Origin: Bradyrhizobium guangdongense
GTDB lineage: Bacteria; Pseudomonadota; Alphaproteobacteria; Rhizobiales; Xanthobacteraceae
Assembly: GCF_006483445.1 (NCBI RefSeq)
Contig: NZ_PPPT01000146.1
Coordinates: 1-47,980, forward strand
Direction of reading: 5' to 3'
Length of the DNA: 47,980 nucleotides
The position numbers were made by a program, and so were the translations under genes. The notes under the pieces were generated by a model. The model was not told the origin of the DNA. It ran no database searches and saw only the letters and a program-made list of their open reading frames with translations. Positions 16,474 to 26,583 of the stretch are shown here, piece by piece. Numbering within the stretch: position 1 is the stretch's first letter; each line of letters starts with the position of its first letter.

Positions 16474-17757
16474 CTATTGTCGCTTTCCGGCTTTTCGGAC
16501 GGGCTGCATTTTAGCTGGCCGGTTTCCATTAAACGCGGCGGCAATTCGTCCGGCGATTAGTTCAGAGGCGCGTCGAAGCGGGTCGTTGTCGAGATGTGCG
16601 TACCTTGCAGTGGTCGCCACCTGGGCGTGGCCGAGCAATTTGCCGATGATTGGTAGGCCGAGTCCGAAACCGGCACCGAAGCTTGCGTAGGTGTGGCGCA
16701 GATCATGCAAACGAACGCCAGTCAGTTTCGCCCGCTTTGTGACTGCATCCCAGGGGCGCTTCAGGTCGTGGCGAGGTTTCTCCGGATTGTCACCGGGCAC
16801 CACGTAAGGGCCGACCTGCTCCAGCGCATTCAGTACCGCAAGAGCAGGCGCATTAAGGATGACCGTTTTCCGGCCACTTTTGCTGTCCGGTAGGAATAGG
16901 CAGCCGCGCTCGAAATCGACGTGCTCCCACCGCAGGTGGAGAATTTCCCGCAAGCGGCACCCGGTCAAAAGCAATAACCGCAGTGCCGCCGCCGCAGATG
17001 GCGCGATCCGGGTAAAGCGCTTTTCCTTGGCAACGTGCTTCGCAGTGGCCTTGGTTTCGTCCACCGTCCATGGAATGCCGTTGGTCTCGGCTTCACGGAT
17101 CGCGGTGCCCAGCCGTTCCAGCTCTTCGCCGGTCAGGAAACGCTCTCGGCGGCCTTCCTTGAACTTGTCGATGGCCCGCCCCGGGTTTGTGCCCTCCGGT
17201 ACGATGCCAGCACTGCCCGCGAAGGTGTACATGCTGCCGACCACCGCCAGCATGCGGTTGGCCTGGAACGGAGTGTCGGACAGCGAAGAATGGAGCTTAC
17301 CAACCTGCAATCGGGTGAGCTTGTCGGCCTTCGTCGTGCCGACGGCAGGCTTCACAATGCGGTCCAGAATGTCCCGGTAGAACTCCGCCGTACCTGCCTT
17401 GCGCTTTGCTCGCACGTGCTCGGCCATAAAGCGATCAGACAATTCGGCCACTGTGGGCGTGCCGCGTTCGGTGGTCTTCTGGTTGGCTGGATCGTGGCCG
17501 TGGGCCACCGAGCCTAGAACGGCTTTTGCTCGCGCTCTGGCGCGTTCTGGAGTGATTTTGCTGACAGCTGCGATAGTGAAGCGCCGGACCGGTGCGCCGC
17601 GTCCCGCCCCAGCCCTATAGACGACCACGTAGGACTTTGCACCGGTGGGGCGGACGCGCACGCCGAAGCCCGTCACTGCGCTATCCCAAACTGTGAACTC
17701 CCTGACGCTGGACCGGAGACTGTCCACCGTCCGCTTTGTGATTCGTTGGTTTGGCAT
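16474..17757 (-). CDS. P4-type tyrosine integrase
   Basis: 427-aa integrase, most likely the enzyme that moved this island. The N-terminal arm-binding domain (about residues 1-85; ITKRTVDSLR, DSAVTGFGVRVRPTGAKSYV) is of the DUF4102 type. A core-binding domain follows (about 100-185). Catalytic residues are R268 (TGCRLRE), K293 (DSKSGRK), H351 and R354 (HDLRHTYAS), H377 (LLGHAQ) and Y386 (TARYAH). I chose the ATG at 17757 (GGAGAGAG upstream). It is transcribed away from attR, 150 bp from it. In the circular form its promoter would lie beside the joined att site. All catalytic residues are present. Confidence 0.94.
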   Translation of the reverse strand: MPNQRITKRTVDSLRSSVREFTVWDSAVTGFGVRVRPTGAKSYVVVYRAGAGRGAPVRRFTIAAVSKITPERARARAKAVLGSVAHGHDPANQKTTERGTPTVAELSDRFMAEHVRAKRKAGTAEFYRDILDRIVKPAVGTTKADKLTRLQVGKLHSSLSDTPFQANRMLAVVGSMYTFAGSAGIVPEGTNPGRAIDKFKEGRRERFLTGEELERLGTAIREAETNGIPWTVDETKATAKHVAKEKRFTRIAPSAAAALRLLLLTGCRLREILHLRWEHVDFERGCLFLPDSKSGRKTVILNAPALAVLNALEQVGPYVVPGDNPEKPRHDLKRPWDAVTKRAKLTGVRLHDLRHTYASFGAGFGLGLPIIGKLLGHAQVATTARYAHLDNDPLRRASELIAGRIAAAFNGNRPAKMQPVRKAGKRQ

Positions 17758-17771
17758 GGCTTGCTCTCTCC

Positions 17772-17794
17772 AGGGGCAACACCGGGGCAACACC
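17772..17794 (+). promoter_or_regulatory. Candidate integrase arm-type sites, right copies
   Basis: Two tandem copies of GGGGCAACACC, the second within CACCGGGGCAACACC (17780-17794), lie just upstream of the integrase start and 115 bp inside attR. The left end of the island has a near-identical copy at 4808-4822. They are probable integrase arm-binding sites and could let the integrase repress its own gene. Inference from position and repetition. Confidence 0.45.
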
Positions 17795-17908
17795 GATTTG
17801 GAACTGCCGGAAATTTCCCGGTACAAGCCTAGGGGGAGAAACGCTTGTAAAAAGCAGCCATTTATCGATCAGGGAAAGTCAAGGAATGCCAAGGAATTAC
17901 GTGTAATG

Positions 17909-17958
17909 AGACTACGAATCTGAGGGTCGGACGTTCGAATCGTTCCGGGCGCGCCATT
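17909..17958 (+). repeat. attR: right 50-bp direct repeat of the island
   Basis: Identical to 4688-4737. Only the 3' part of tRNA-Arg is present (anticodon arm, T arm, acceptor 3' strand and CCA), with no 5' half before it, so this is an att scar and not a second tRNA gene. Core chromosomal sequence resumes directly after it. Confidence 0.95.
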
Positions 17959-18012
17959 CGCCACCAATCCGAACAAGACTGCGCTCGGTGCCGGCGATCC
18001 GCACAATCCGCC

Positions 18013-18954
18013 CTATGCGGCCCGGCTACACCCTTCGTCCCCGATCAGATGCACCCGATTGCGGCCGGCGGCTTTTGCGTCATAGAGCGCGATGTCGGCT
18101 TCGGCGAACAATTCGGCGATCCGCCGGCGATGCGGGCGGCCGATCAGGGCCGCGCCGATCGAGGCGCCGACCGCGATGCGAAGGCCGCTCCAGAATAGCG
18201 GACGGCTCAGCATCGTCACGGTGTGCTGCAGCACATGCGCTATGCGCGCTGGGTCTGTCGGCGCGCATAAAATGATCGCGAATTCGTCGCCGCCGAGCCG
18301 GCCGACCAGGCCGGCATTGTGGAAGGCCCGCCGCAGACGCTGCGCGACCTCGCACAGGCAAGCGTCTCCGGCCAGATGGCCGAGCTTGTCGTTCAACTCC
18401 TTGAAGCCATCGAGGTCGATCAGGACGAGCGCCGACGCAAAGCCGTGATTCAGGCTGTCGTTGACGACCTCGCGATAGCGGGCCTGGAAAATGGCGCGAT
18501 TGGCGAGCCCGGTGAGCGGGTCGGTTTCGGCCTGCTGTCGCAGGCTCTCCATCGCCAGCCGGTCGGAGGTGACGTCCTGCTTGGAGCCGAATATTCGCAT
18601 CGGCCGTCCGCCCTCGCGCACCGCGTTGATCGAGAGACGCATCCAGCGCTTGTCGCCGCGCCAGGTTCTGATCTCGGTGTCGAGCGTGACCGGGCGGCCG
18701 CTCCGGATCACCTCGGCACGCGCGAGCTCCATGTTGCGCCGGGATTCGTCGACGTAGAGATCGACGATGTCAGCGCGCCGCAGCGGGTTGCCGGTGGGAT
18801 AGCCGAAGATGTCGTAGACGCCCTGCGTCCAGCTCAGGCGCTCCGTCTCGAGCTCGCATTCCCAGGCGCCGATGCGCGCGGCACTGAGGGCCTGATCATA
18901 GAGCCGTACGCGAACCTCGTCCGGCAAGGCCGAGGCGGCATGGTCTTGTCTCAT
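18013..18954 (-). CDS. PAS-GGDEF diguanylate cyclase
   Basis: 313-aa cytoplasmic protein that would make c-di-GMP from two GTP. A PAS domain (about residues 15-130; ARIGAWECELETERLSW, WRGDKRWMRLS) precedes a GGDEF domain opening with DPLTGLANRAIF. The active-site loop GRLGGDEFAIIL is canonical, so it is probably catalytically active. The residues at the inhibitory-site position do not fit RxxD, so product inhibition is probably absent. I chose ATG 18954 (GGGA upstream); a GTG at 18993 would add 13 residues. It is the first core gene after the island, 54 nt from attR. Confidence 0.9.
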   Translation of the reverse strand: MRQDHAASALPDEVRVRLYDQALSAARIGAWECELETERLSWTQGVYDIFGYPTGNPLRRADIVDLYVDESRRNMELARAEVIRSGRPVTLDTEIRTWRGDKRWMRLSINAVREGGRPMRIFGSKQDVTSDRLAMESLRQQAETDPLTGLANRAIFQARYREVVNDSLNHGFASALVLIDLDGFKELNDKLGHLAGDACLCEVAQRLRRAFHNAGLVGRLGGDEFAIILCAPTDPARIAHVLQHTVTMLSRPLFWSGLRIAVGASIGAALIGRPHRRRIAELFAEADIALYDAKAAGRNRVHLIGDEGCSRAA

Positions 18955-19031
18955 CGACGGTCCCGGCAGCAATTTGTGAATTTGCCCAGTCACATAAGGA
19001 CTAGGGCTGCAGCGTTAACGAACTCTTTATG

Positions 19032-19430
19032 TCAACCGCGCCTGTCGGACTGGATCAGGTCCCAGCGGTTGCCATAGAGATCCTCGAACACTGCCACGGT
19101 TCCATAAGTTTCCTGCCGCGGCGGTCGAACGAAGCGTACGCCGGCAGCGATCATGCGCGCATGGTCGCGCGCGAAGTCATCGGTTTCCAGGAACAGGAAG
19201 ACGCGCCCGCCGGTCTGGTCGCCGATACGCGCCGTCTGCGCCGGACCGTCCGCCTTCGCCAGCAGCAGGCCGCAGCCGAGGCTGCCCGGCGGCCGCACCA
19301 CCACCCAGCGCTTGCCGCCGCCGAGCGGCGTGTCCTCGCACAGCTCGAAATTCAGGACGCCGGTATAGAAGGCGATCGCTTCGTCATAGTCGGCGACCAC
19401 GAGGCTGATGAGGGCGAGATGCTGTTTCAT
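19032..19430 (-). CDS. VOC-family (glyoxalase-fold) protein
   Basis: 132-aa vicinal-oxygen-chelate-fold protein with two beta-alpha-beta-beta-beta modules. It starts MKQHLALISLVVADYDEAIA and ends with the typical GNRWDLIQ strand. VOC proteins include metal-dependent lyases, dioxygenases and drug-binding resistance proteins; the substrate cannot be told here. I chose ATG 19430 because CGGAG lies 7 nt upstream. It lies 36 nt downstream of the flavin-dependent oxidoreductase gene on the same strand, so the two are probably co-transcribed. Confidence 0.85.
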   Translation of the reverse strand: MKQHLALISLVVADYDEAIAFYTGVLNFELCEDTPLGGGKRWVVVRPPGSLGCGLLLAKADGPAQTARIGDQTGGRVFLFLETDDFARDHARMIAAGVRFVRPPRQETYGTVAVFEDLYGNRWDLIQSDRRG

Positions 19431-19466
19431 CGTGCAACTCCGCCGCGCCATTCACTGCAGCTTCCG

Positions 19467-20489
19467 TCACCGCCACCCCAGCGCCGGCGCCACATGTGTC
19501 AGGATCGCCTCGATCGCATGCGCGCAATAGTCCACGCCCAACTGGTTTGGCACGGTGAGCAGCAACGTGTCGGCCTCGGCAATGGCTTCGTCCTTGCGGA
19601 GCTGCTCGATCAGCGCATCCGGCTCGGCGGCATAGGAGCGGCCGAAGATCGCGCGGGTGCGCGGGTCGATGAAGCCGACCTGGTCTTCTTCCTCGCCGCC
19701 GCGGCCGAAATAGGCGCGGTCGCGATCGTCGATCAGCGCAAAGATGCTGCGGCTGACGGACACGCGGGGCGTGCGCGTGTGGCCGGCCTCCTTCCATGCG
19801 GCGCGATAGGCGCGGATTTGCGCGGCCTGCTGAATGTGAAAGGCCTCGCCGGTTTCGTCGTTCTTCAGCGTCGAGCTCTGCAGGTTCATGCCGAGCTGTG
19901 CCGCCCATACCGCCGTGGCGTTCGAGCCGGCGCCCCACCAGATGCGTTCGCGCAAGCCTTCCGAATGCGGCTCGAGACGCAGGCGCCCCGGCGGGTTCGG
20001 AAACATCGGCGCCGGATTGGGCTCGGCAAAACCTTCGCCGCGCAGAATGTCGAGGAAGACCTCGGCGTGGCGCCGGCCCATGTCGGCGTCGCTCTGGCCG
20101 TCCGCGGGTCGATAGCCAAAATAGCGCCAGCCATCGATCACCTGCTCGGGCGAGCCGCGGCTGATGCCGAGCTGCAGCCGTCCGCCGGCGATGAGATCGG
20201 CGCTGCCGGCATCCTCCGCCATGTAGAGCGGATTTTCGTAGCGCATGTCGATCACGGCGGTGCCGATCTCGATCTTGCTGGTCTTGGCGCCGACGGCGGC
20301 AAGCAGCGGAAAGGGCGAGGCGAGCTGGCGCGCAAAATGATGCACGCGATAGTACGCGCCGTCAGCGCCGAGCTGCTCGGCCGCAACCGCAAGCTCGATG
20401 GATTGCAGCAGCGTATCCGCGGCCGAGCGGGTCTGCGATTGCGGCGAGGGCGTCCAGTGCCCGAAGGAGAGAAATCCGATCTTTTTCAT
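19467..20489 (-). CDS. LLM-class flavin-dependent oxidoreductase (luciferase-like)
   Basis: 340-aa member of the bacterial luciferase-like superfamily, TIM-barrel enzymes that use reduced FMN or F420. Features seen: MKKIGFLSFGHW at the start, GADGAYYRVHHFARQLASPF, the KIEIGTAVIDMRYENPLYMAE strand-helix and the GGRLQLGISRGSP loop, typical of the family. The substrate is unknown. It probably forms a two-gene unit with the VOC protein downstream. No strong ribosome-binding site precedes the start. A divergent ABM-fold gene begins about 200 nt away. Confidence 0.9.
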   Translation of the reverse strand: MKKIGFLSFGHWTPSPQSQTRSAADTLLQSIELAVAAEQLGADGAYYRVHHFARQLASPFPLLAAVGAKTSKIEIGTAVIDMRYENPLYMAEDAGSADLIAGGRLQLGISRGSPEQVIDGWRYFGYRPADGQSDADMGRRHAEVFLDILRGEGFAEPNPAPMFPNPPGRLRLEPHSEGLRERIWWGAGSNATAVWAAQLGMNLQSSTLKNDETGEAFHIQQAAQIRAYRAAWKEAGHTRTPRVSVSRSIFALIDDRDRAYFGRGGEEEDQVGFIDPRTRAIFGRSYAAEPDALIEQLRKDEAIAEADTLLLTVPNQLGVDYCAHAIEAILTHVAPALGWR

Positions 20490-20692
20490 GGCGCATCTAT
20501 GGAGGATCGGGCGGGATTAGTCTTCTGACATTTGGGCGAGGCGGCGCTGAAGCCCCGGGGCAAGCATGGTGATTTGTCACTTTGACGGCGACGCCTGCGA
20601 GGGCAACAATCGGCCGGGGCGTCCGTCTGGAATTTCGTCCAAGGCTTGAGCGGCGCCCGGTTTCATCCGTCCATTTTCAGGGGAGGCGCATC

Positions 20693-20986
20693 ATGCAGGT
20701 TTATAATGTGGTCCGGTTCAAGGTGAAGGCGGGTGAAGAGGCGGCCTTCCTCGACGCGCACCGGGGCGGCAAGGCCAAATGGCCGGGCCTCGAACACGGC
20801 GTCATCATCAAGACCGGCGAGCAGAGTTTTTGCCTGATCGGCACCTGGACCAGCCAGGATGCGATGGTCGCGGCGCGCCCCGCGATGATCAAGACCCTCG
20901 ACAGCTTCAGGGCCGTGCTCGAGGACCAGGGCAACGGACGCGGCGTGACGGATGCCGTGTCGGGCGCGGTCGTGCTCGATCTCTGA
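20693..20986 (+). CDS. Small ABM-fold (antibiotic biosynthesis monooxygenase-like) protein
   Basis: 97-aa protein beginning MQVYNVVRFKVKAGEEAAFL. The pattern (edge strand, helix with the AAFLDAHRG segment, then GVIIKTGEQSFCLIGTWTSQ) fits the ferredoxin-like dimeric alpha/beta barrel of the ABM superfamily. Members oxidise or degrade small molecules without cofactors, but many have no known role. I chose ATG 20693 because GGGAGG lies 6 nt upstream; the longer frame from 20582 has no such signal. It is transcribed divergently from the LLM oxidoreductase and convergently with the YgiQ gene. Confidence 0.82.
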   Translation: MQVYNVVRFKVKAGEEAAFLDAHRGGKAKWPGLEHGVIIKTGEQSFCLIGTWTSQDAMVAARPAMIKTLDSFRAVLEDQGNGRGVTDAVSGAVVLDL

Positions 20987-21007
20987 CCGCGACGTCGCAG
21001 CGCGGCC

Positions 21008-23029
<2,022 letters not shown>

Positions 23030-23264
23030 GGGCCTACGCATAGGACTCCGGGCCGGCGAATACAACCGACGGACGCGTGAAAGATCGCGGTTCCCGGCAT
23101 GGCGGCCGTAGTCCTACGCCCCGCCGTGCCCGGCTGCAGCGCGCGGCTCCACGGACCGTTCAGTGCCGCCTCGATCCAGACTTTTCGCAAGGCGAGACCT
23201 CCCTTGGAGCCGCGAAGATGAGCAGCACCTTCGCGTGAGGCCAGCGGTCAGCATTGCAATCGGC

Positions 23265-23287
23265 ACAGGCGCCCACGGGGCGCCTGT
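23265..23287. promoter_or_regulatory. Perfect 10-bp hairpin in the leader of the EamA gene
   Basis: ACAGGCGCCC, a 3-nt loop (ACG), then GGGCGCCTGT. The stem is very stable and has no T-run after it. It lies 39 nt before the transporter start, so it could act in the mRNA leader or as an operator. The role is not known. Confidence 0.4.
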
Positions 23288-23326
23288 CGGTTCTCGTCGC
23301 GGCACGGCTGGGCTATCGCTTATGCC

Positions 23327-24271
23327 ATGGACAAGCTGACGTCAGACCGGCGCGAAGGCGCGACATCAGGCGCAAAATCTGCCCTCGAGGGCCGGTACAT
23401 CGCGATCGCGCTGGCCGGCTTCGTCTTGGTCGCCACGGCGCAGGCCTCGAACCAGATCCTCGCGCGTGGGCTCGCCGGCTCGGTGCCGCCCTTCGCACTG
23501 GCCTTCTTCCGCTGGGGCATCATCGCCGCCGGGCTCTTTCCACTCGCGCTCGCCGAGATCCGCGACGGCCGCATTCCGCTAGCAAAGGATTTTTGGCCGA
23601 TCCTCGCCGCCGGCTTCATGGGCATGTTCCTTTGCGGCGGTCCGGTCTATGTCGCGGGCATCTCGACATCAGCGATCCACATCGCGCTGATCATGGGGCT
23701 GTCGCCGATCACCGTGCTGCTGATCTCCGCCTGCCTCGGCATCGAGCGGATCGGCCCGCTGCAATGGCTCGGCACTGGCCTCGCGCTTGCGGGCGCGCTG
23801 CTCATCATTTCGGGTGGCCACTGGCAGGCGCTGTTCGACACGACCACCGCCGCCGGTGACGGCCTCGTCGTGGTCGCGATGCTCGGCTGGTCCGGCTACA
23901 CGCTGCTGCAATCGCGCGTCGCGCCGCGGGCCTCGCTGTTGGCGCGCATCAGCCTGTTCGCGGCCGCCGGCTCGCTCTGCTCGCTGCCGCAGGCGGCCTG
24001 GGAGATGTGGACCCAGCCCGCGCAGGTCTTCAGCGCCAAGGCGCTCGCGGCCTATCTCTTTGCGGGCCTCGTGCCGGGCCTTTTCGCCTATGGCGGCTTT
24101 GCCTGGCTCGGCGGCAGGTTCGGCTCGGTGCGAACTTCGCTCGTCCTCTATATCGGACCGATCGCGAGCGCGCTGCTGTCGTTCGTCATCCTCGGCGAGC
24201 CGCCCACCGCGATGCATTTCGTCGGCGGATTGCTGATCCTCGGCGGCGTCTGGGCGAGCCTGCGTAAGTAG
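23327..24271 (+). CDS. EamA/DMT-family transporter
   Basis: 314-aa inner-membrane protein of the drug/metabolite transporter superfamily with about ten membrane helices in two homologous EamA halves (about residues 25-155 and 170-310). Typical features are the early NQILARGLAGSVPPFALAFFRWG motif and the late LGEPPTAMHFVGGLLILGGV segment. Members export amino acids, metabolites or drugs; the substrate here is unknown. The start is ATG with a weak ribosome-binding site and a strong hairpin 39 nt upstream. It converges with a DUF1330 gene that ends 10 nt away. Confidence 0.9.
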   Translation: MDKLTSDRREGATSGAKSALEGRYIAIALAGFVLVATAQASNQILARGLAGSVPPFALAFFRWGIIAAGLFPLALAEIRDGRIPLAKDFWPILAAGFMGMFLCGGPVYVAGISTSAIHIALIMGLSPITVLLISACLGIERIGPLQWLGTGLALAGALLIISGGHWQALFDTTTAAGDGLVVVAMLGWSGYTLLQSRVAPRASLLARISLFAAAGSLCSLPQAAWEMWTQPAQVFSAKALAAYLFAGLVPGLFAYGGFAWLGGRFGSVRTSLVLYIGPIASALLSFVILGEPPTAMHFVGGLLILGGVWASLRK

Positions 24272-24281
24272 AGTTGCGACC

Positions 24282-24572
24282 TCAGGCCGCTTCCACGATC
24301 CTGATGTCGCGTTCGGCGCCGTCGCCGAGCACATCATGCGCCGCCTGATAGGCCGGGCTCGCATAGGCTGCCTTCGCGGCTTCCACACTGTCGAACTCGA
24401 TGAGGACGACGCGTTCCATCAGGCCAAGCTCGAAAGCCGCAGCGGGGTTGCCACGGGCGAGCACGCGACCGCCGGCCGCCTCGATCGCGGGTCGCGACAG
24501 TTTTGCATACGCCGCCATCGCGTCGGGATTCTTGATCGAGCGATAGGTTGCGACCCAATATGCCTTGGCCAT
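24282..24572 (-). CDS. DUF1330-domain protein
   Basis: 96-aa protein beginning MAKAYWVATYRSIKNPDAMA, which matches the DUF1330 family (dimeric ferredoxin-like fold). Conserved features seen: the YAKLSRPAIEAAGGRVLARG segment and RVVLIEFDSVEAAKAAYASP near the C-terminus. The function is unknown. I chose ATG 24572 because GAGG lies 6 nt upstream; the longer frame to 24713 has no comparable signal and overlaps the antitoxin gene. Confidence 0.88.
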   Translation of the reverse strand: MAKAYWVATYRSIKNPDAMAAYAKLSRPAIEAAGGRVLARGNPAAAFELGLMERVVLIEFDSVEAAKAAYASPAYQAAHDVLGDGAERDIRIVEAA

Positions 24573-24628
24573 GTGTTTCCTCGGTACGGTTGTCTCATCA
24601 GATGTTAGTCGGCGTTTGCATCGTCGGC

Positions 24629-25027
24629 TCAAGCAGCGGACCGCCGTCCGCGCCTTTGCGGCGGAGCGATCAGCGCTTCGGCGGGGATCCCCCATTCGCG
24701 GTGCAGCCGCCAAGCCATTCTCATCGTGAGTGAACGCTTTCGCGTCAGGATGTCGGAGGCGCGCTGACGCGATCCGAGCAGACGACCGAGGTCCGCCTGG
24801 GTGTATCCCCCGGTCTCCATGCGGTATCGGATTGCGTCGATCGTGTTGGGCGGATCGATGGGCCAGTGCTTGCGCTCGTAATCCTCGATGACGAGCGCGA
24901 GAAGATCGAAGCGATCGCCGTCCGGCGTGCCCGGCTTCGGCTCGTTCTCGAAATAGCGCTCGATCTCGTCGAGCGCAGCACCGTAGTCGCTTTCGGAGCG
25001 AAGCGGGCGGATCACTTTCTTGGCCAT
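24629..25027 (-). CDS. higA: HigA-type antitoxin (XRE helix-turn-helix)
   Basis: 132-aa antitoxin. The N-terminal region (about 1-55) would bind the toxin. The C-terminal HTH (about 70-110; GGYTQADLGRLLGSRQRASDILTRKR) binds DNA and typically represses its own operon. The protein ends in a basic tail. The gene overlaps the toxin gene by 16 nt and follows it, the reversed toxin-first order that marks HigBA modules. The family call is confident; the gene symbol rests on partner and order. Confidence 0.88.
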   Translation of the reverse strand: MAKKVIRPLRSESDYGAALDEIERYFENEPKPGTPDGDRFDLLALVIEDYERKHWPIDPPNTIDAIRYRMETGGYTQADLGRLLGSRQRASDILTRKRSLTMRMAWRLHREWGIPAEALIAPPQRRGRRSAA

Positions 25028-25323
25028 GTCACGGTCTCCGGATCGATGCGGTCGTATTCGGCGTGCGTGCCGATGAACTTCACCAGCAGGCGCCCGAAGG
25101 CGAATGACACATGGACGACCAATCGATACTTGTTGCCGCCGAGATCGAAGATCACCCGATTGTCACCCGCGAAATCGACCGTATTGCCGAACTGCCGCTT
25201 GATCTCGGCAGGCCCCTTCCAGCGCGCCCGGGCCGCGACGGCAATCCAGGCGCGGATCGGTCCCTCGGCGCGCGGGTGACGCGCCCAAAACTCCTTCAGG
25301 GTCCGAAGGGCGATCACCTGCAT
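25012..25323 (-). CDS. higB: HigB-type toxin (RelE-fold mRNA interferase)
   Basis: 103-aa RelE-superfamily toxin of the HigB type, which would cut mRNA on the ribosome. Recognisable features are the start MQVIALRTLKEFWARHPRAE, the middle segment NRVIFDLGGNKYRLVVHVSF and the C-terminal FIGTHAEYDRID. I chose ATG 25323 since family members begin MxVIAxxTL. An upstream ATG at 25347 would add eight residues and lies inside a palindrome. The toxin gene comes first and overlaps higA by 16 nt. Confidence 0.88.
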   Translation of the reverse strand: MQVIALRTLKEFWARHPRAEGPIRAWIAVAARARWKGPAEIKRQFGNTVDFAGDNRVIFDLGGNKYRLVVHVSFAFGRLLVKFIGTHAEYDRIDPETVTWPRK

Positions 25324-25339
25324 GTCGGATTCATACCAT

Positions 25340-25356
25340 GTCACCATTTTGGTGAC
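25340..25356. promoter_or_regulatory. Candidate HigA operator
   Basis: Perfect inverted repeat GTCACC-ATTTT-GGTGAC, 17 nt upstream of the higB start. A short palindrome at the promoter of a toxin-antitoxin operon is where an XRE-type antitoxin would bind to repress it. The assignment is by position only. Confidence 0.45.
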
Positions 25357-25470
25357 AACCGGATCCAGACGGGTTGCCGAGGAAACATTTGGAGCAGCGC
25401 GGGTTCGCCGCTTCCGGTCAGTGGCCTTGATGGTTACGATGGTCCGAGCACTGCAGACAGGCCTGAAGAC

Positions 25471-26568
25471 ATGAGAACCAGACGCCGTATCGTCGCCGTG
25501 AAGGCGGCTCTTGCAATCGGGATCGTCCTTGCAGCACCGAGCGCGCTCTTTCCGACGTTGGCCCAGTCCCTCACACCGCAGGCGTCCGAGGCACGCGCTG
25601 CCTATGATCGCGCGTTGAGCACCTTCAAATCGATCCTCACTGAGCGCCGCCGCCAGATCGATGCCAGGGAACCGCTGCCGAACCTGCCGGGGCAGGCACT
25701 GTACCTGGCCCGCGTCGGCGTCATGAGCACCTACAAGGATCTCACCGACGCGCTGCCGTCAAAAATCGGGCGGCCCAACAAGTTCGAGATTCCGCCGGCC
25801 TATTTCGATGCCGACAACGAGCCGCTGCTCGACGAGTACCGAAAACTGTTCGACGTGATGGAGCGACCGCCCGCCTTTGCGCAGGCATCGCCCACGCCGT
25901 TTAGGGATGTCGTCGATCTCGGCACGGCGATCGCGCGTGCAAAGGGCCTCGATGCGAAGGACGCCGAGGCTGCCGGCCGTATCAGCTTGGGGATGTTCTT
26001 CGCCGAGACCAACGGTAATCAGAACGTCGGCAACGGGCGCTCGAATTCCTACAAGGGCAGTTACCAGACCGGCCCGGCCGAGGATCGCAACGGCCACAAG
26101 CGCTGGGCCGCGATCAAGGACAAGGTCGCCGCGCTCGATCCGCAGATCATCGCGCGCGATACCAAGGAAGAGGCGCGTGCCGCCGGCATCGATCAGCGCT
26201 ACAATCACTGGACCGCTGTCCGGAACGGCCTGATGAACGCCCATGCCGAGCTGTTCGTGCAGATCCCGGCGATCGCAAAAATGCTGCCGGACCCGATCGA
26301 CCAGATGAAGGTGTTCGAGCTAATCCAGATCGTCCCGGCGCCGACACGGGCAGCGCTGCGATCGGGCAATTTTCTTCAGACCCGGGTGTCCGATCCGACC
26401 ATCATGAAATATCTGCGCAACAACAGCGTGTTCGCCTTCGGGCAAGCCGACCGCGCGCGGACATCGGCGACGTTCCGCGAGATCATGGATGCGATGTTTC
26501 TGTTCAACATCAAGTTCGAGCGCGCGCTGGCCGAGTTCGAGGTGCTCAAGGGACGCGGCCGTCCGTGA
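25471..26568 (+). CDS. Exported protein of unknown function
   Basis: 365-aa protein starting MRTRRRIVAVKAALAIGIVL. It has a clear Sec-type signal peptide (basic start, hydrophobic core, probable cleavage after LAQS at about residue 33). The mature part is helical. The segment GMFFAETNGNQNVGNGRSNS followed by YKGSYQTG looks like the glutamate-bearing start of a lysozyme-like or transglycosylase fold, but this is weak. I chose ATG 25471; the frame extends upstream to 25111 through the divergent toxin gene, which is unlikely to be coding. It is transcribed divergently from higBA. The family is not recognised. Confidence 0.75.
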   Translation: MRTRRRIVAVKAALAIGIVLAAPSALFPTLAQSLTPQASEARAAYDRALSTFKSILTERRRQIDAREPLPNLPGQALYLARVGVMSTYKDLTDALPSKIGRPNKFEIPPAYFDADNEPLLDEYRKLFDVMERPPAFAQASPTPFRDVVDLGTAIARAKGLDAKDAEAAGRISLGMFFAETNGNQNVGNGRSNSYKGSYQTGPAEDRNGHKRWAAIKDKVAALDPQIIARDTKEEARAAGIDQRYNHWTAVRNGLMNAHAELFVQIPAIAKMLPDPIDQMKVFELIQIVPAPTRAALRSGNFLQTRVSDPTIMKYLRNNSVFAFGQADRARTSATFREIMDAMFLFNIKFERALAEFEVLKGRGRP

Positions 26569-26583
26569 AAGGACGGCCGTCGT

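Larger units (their letters stand above)
4688..17958. mobile_element. tRNA-Arg-integrated genomic island carrying a defence cluster
   Basis: Island of about 13.2 kb delimited by identical 50-bp att repeats. It holds a P4-type integrase next to the right end, a second tyrosine recombinase with AlpA-like and HTH partners near the left end, and a type I restriction-modification operon with an embedded Abi-C gene. A GIY-YIG protein and a HEPN-like protein complete it. Codons are visibly less G/C-biased at third positions than in the flanking core genes (not computed). There are no conjugation, replication or phage structural genes, so it is probably an integrative element moved with outside help. 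Both att ends and an apparently intact integrase suggest it may still excise. Confidence 0.92.

Noticed and set aside
17909..17958. Second tRNA-Arg gene
   Set aside because: Only the 3' part is present; there is no acceptor 5' strand or D arm, so it is an att repeat.
19029..20528. 499-codon plus-strand frame
   Set aside because: Covers the VOC and LLM genes antisense; no recognisable motifs, while both minus-strand proteins are clear.
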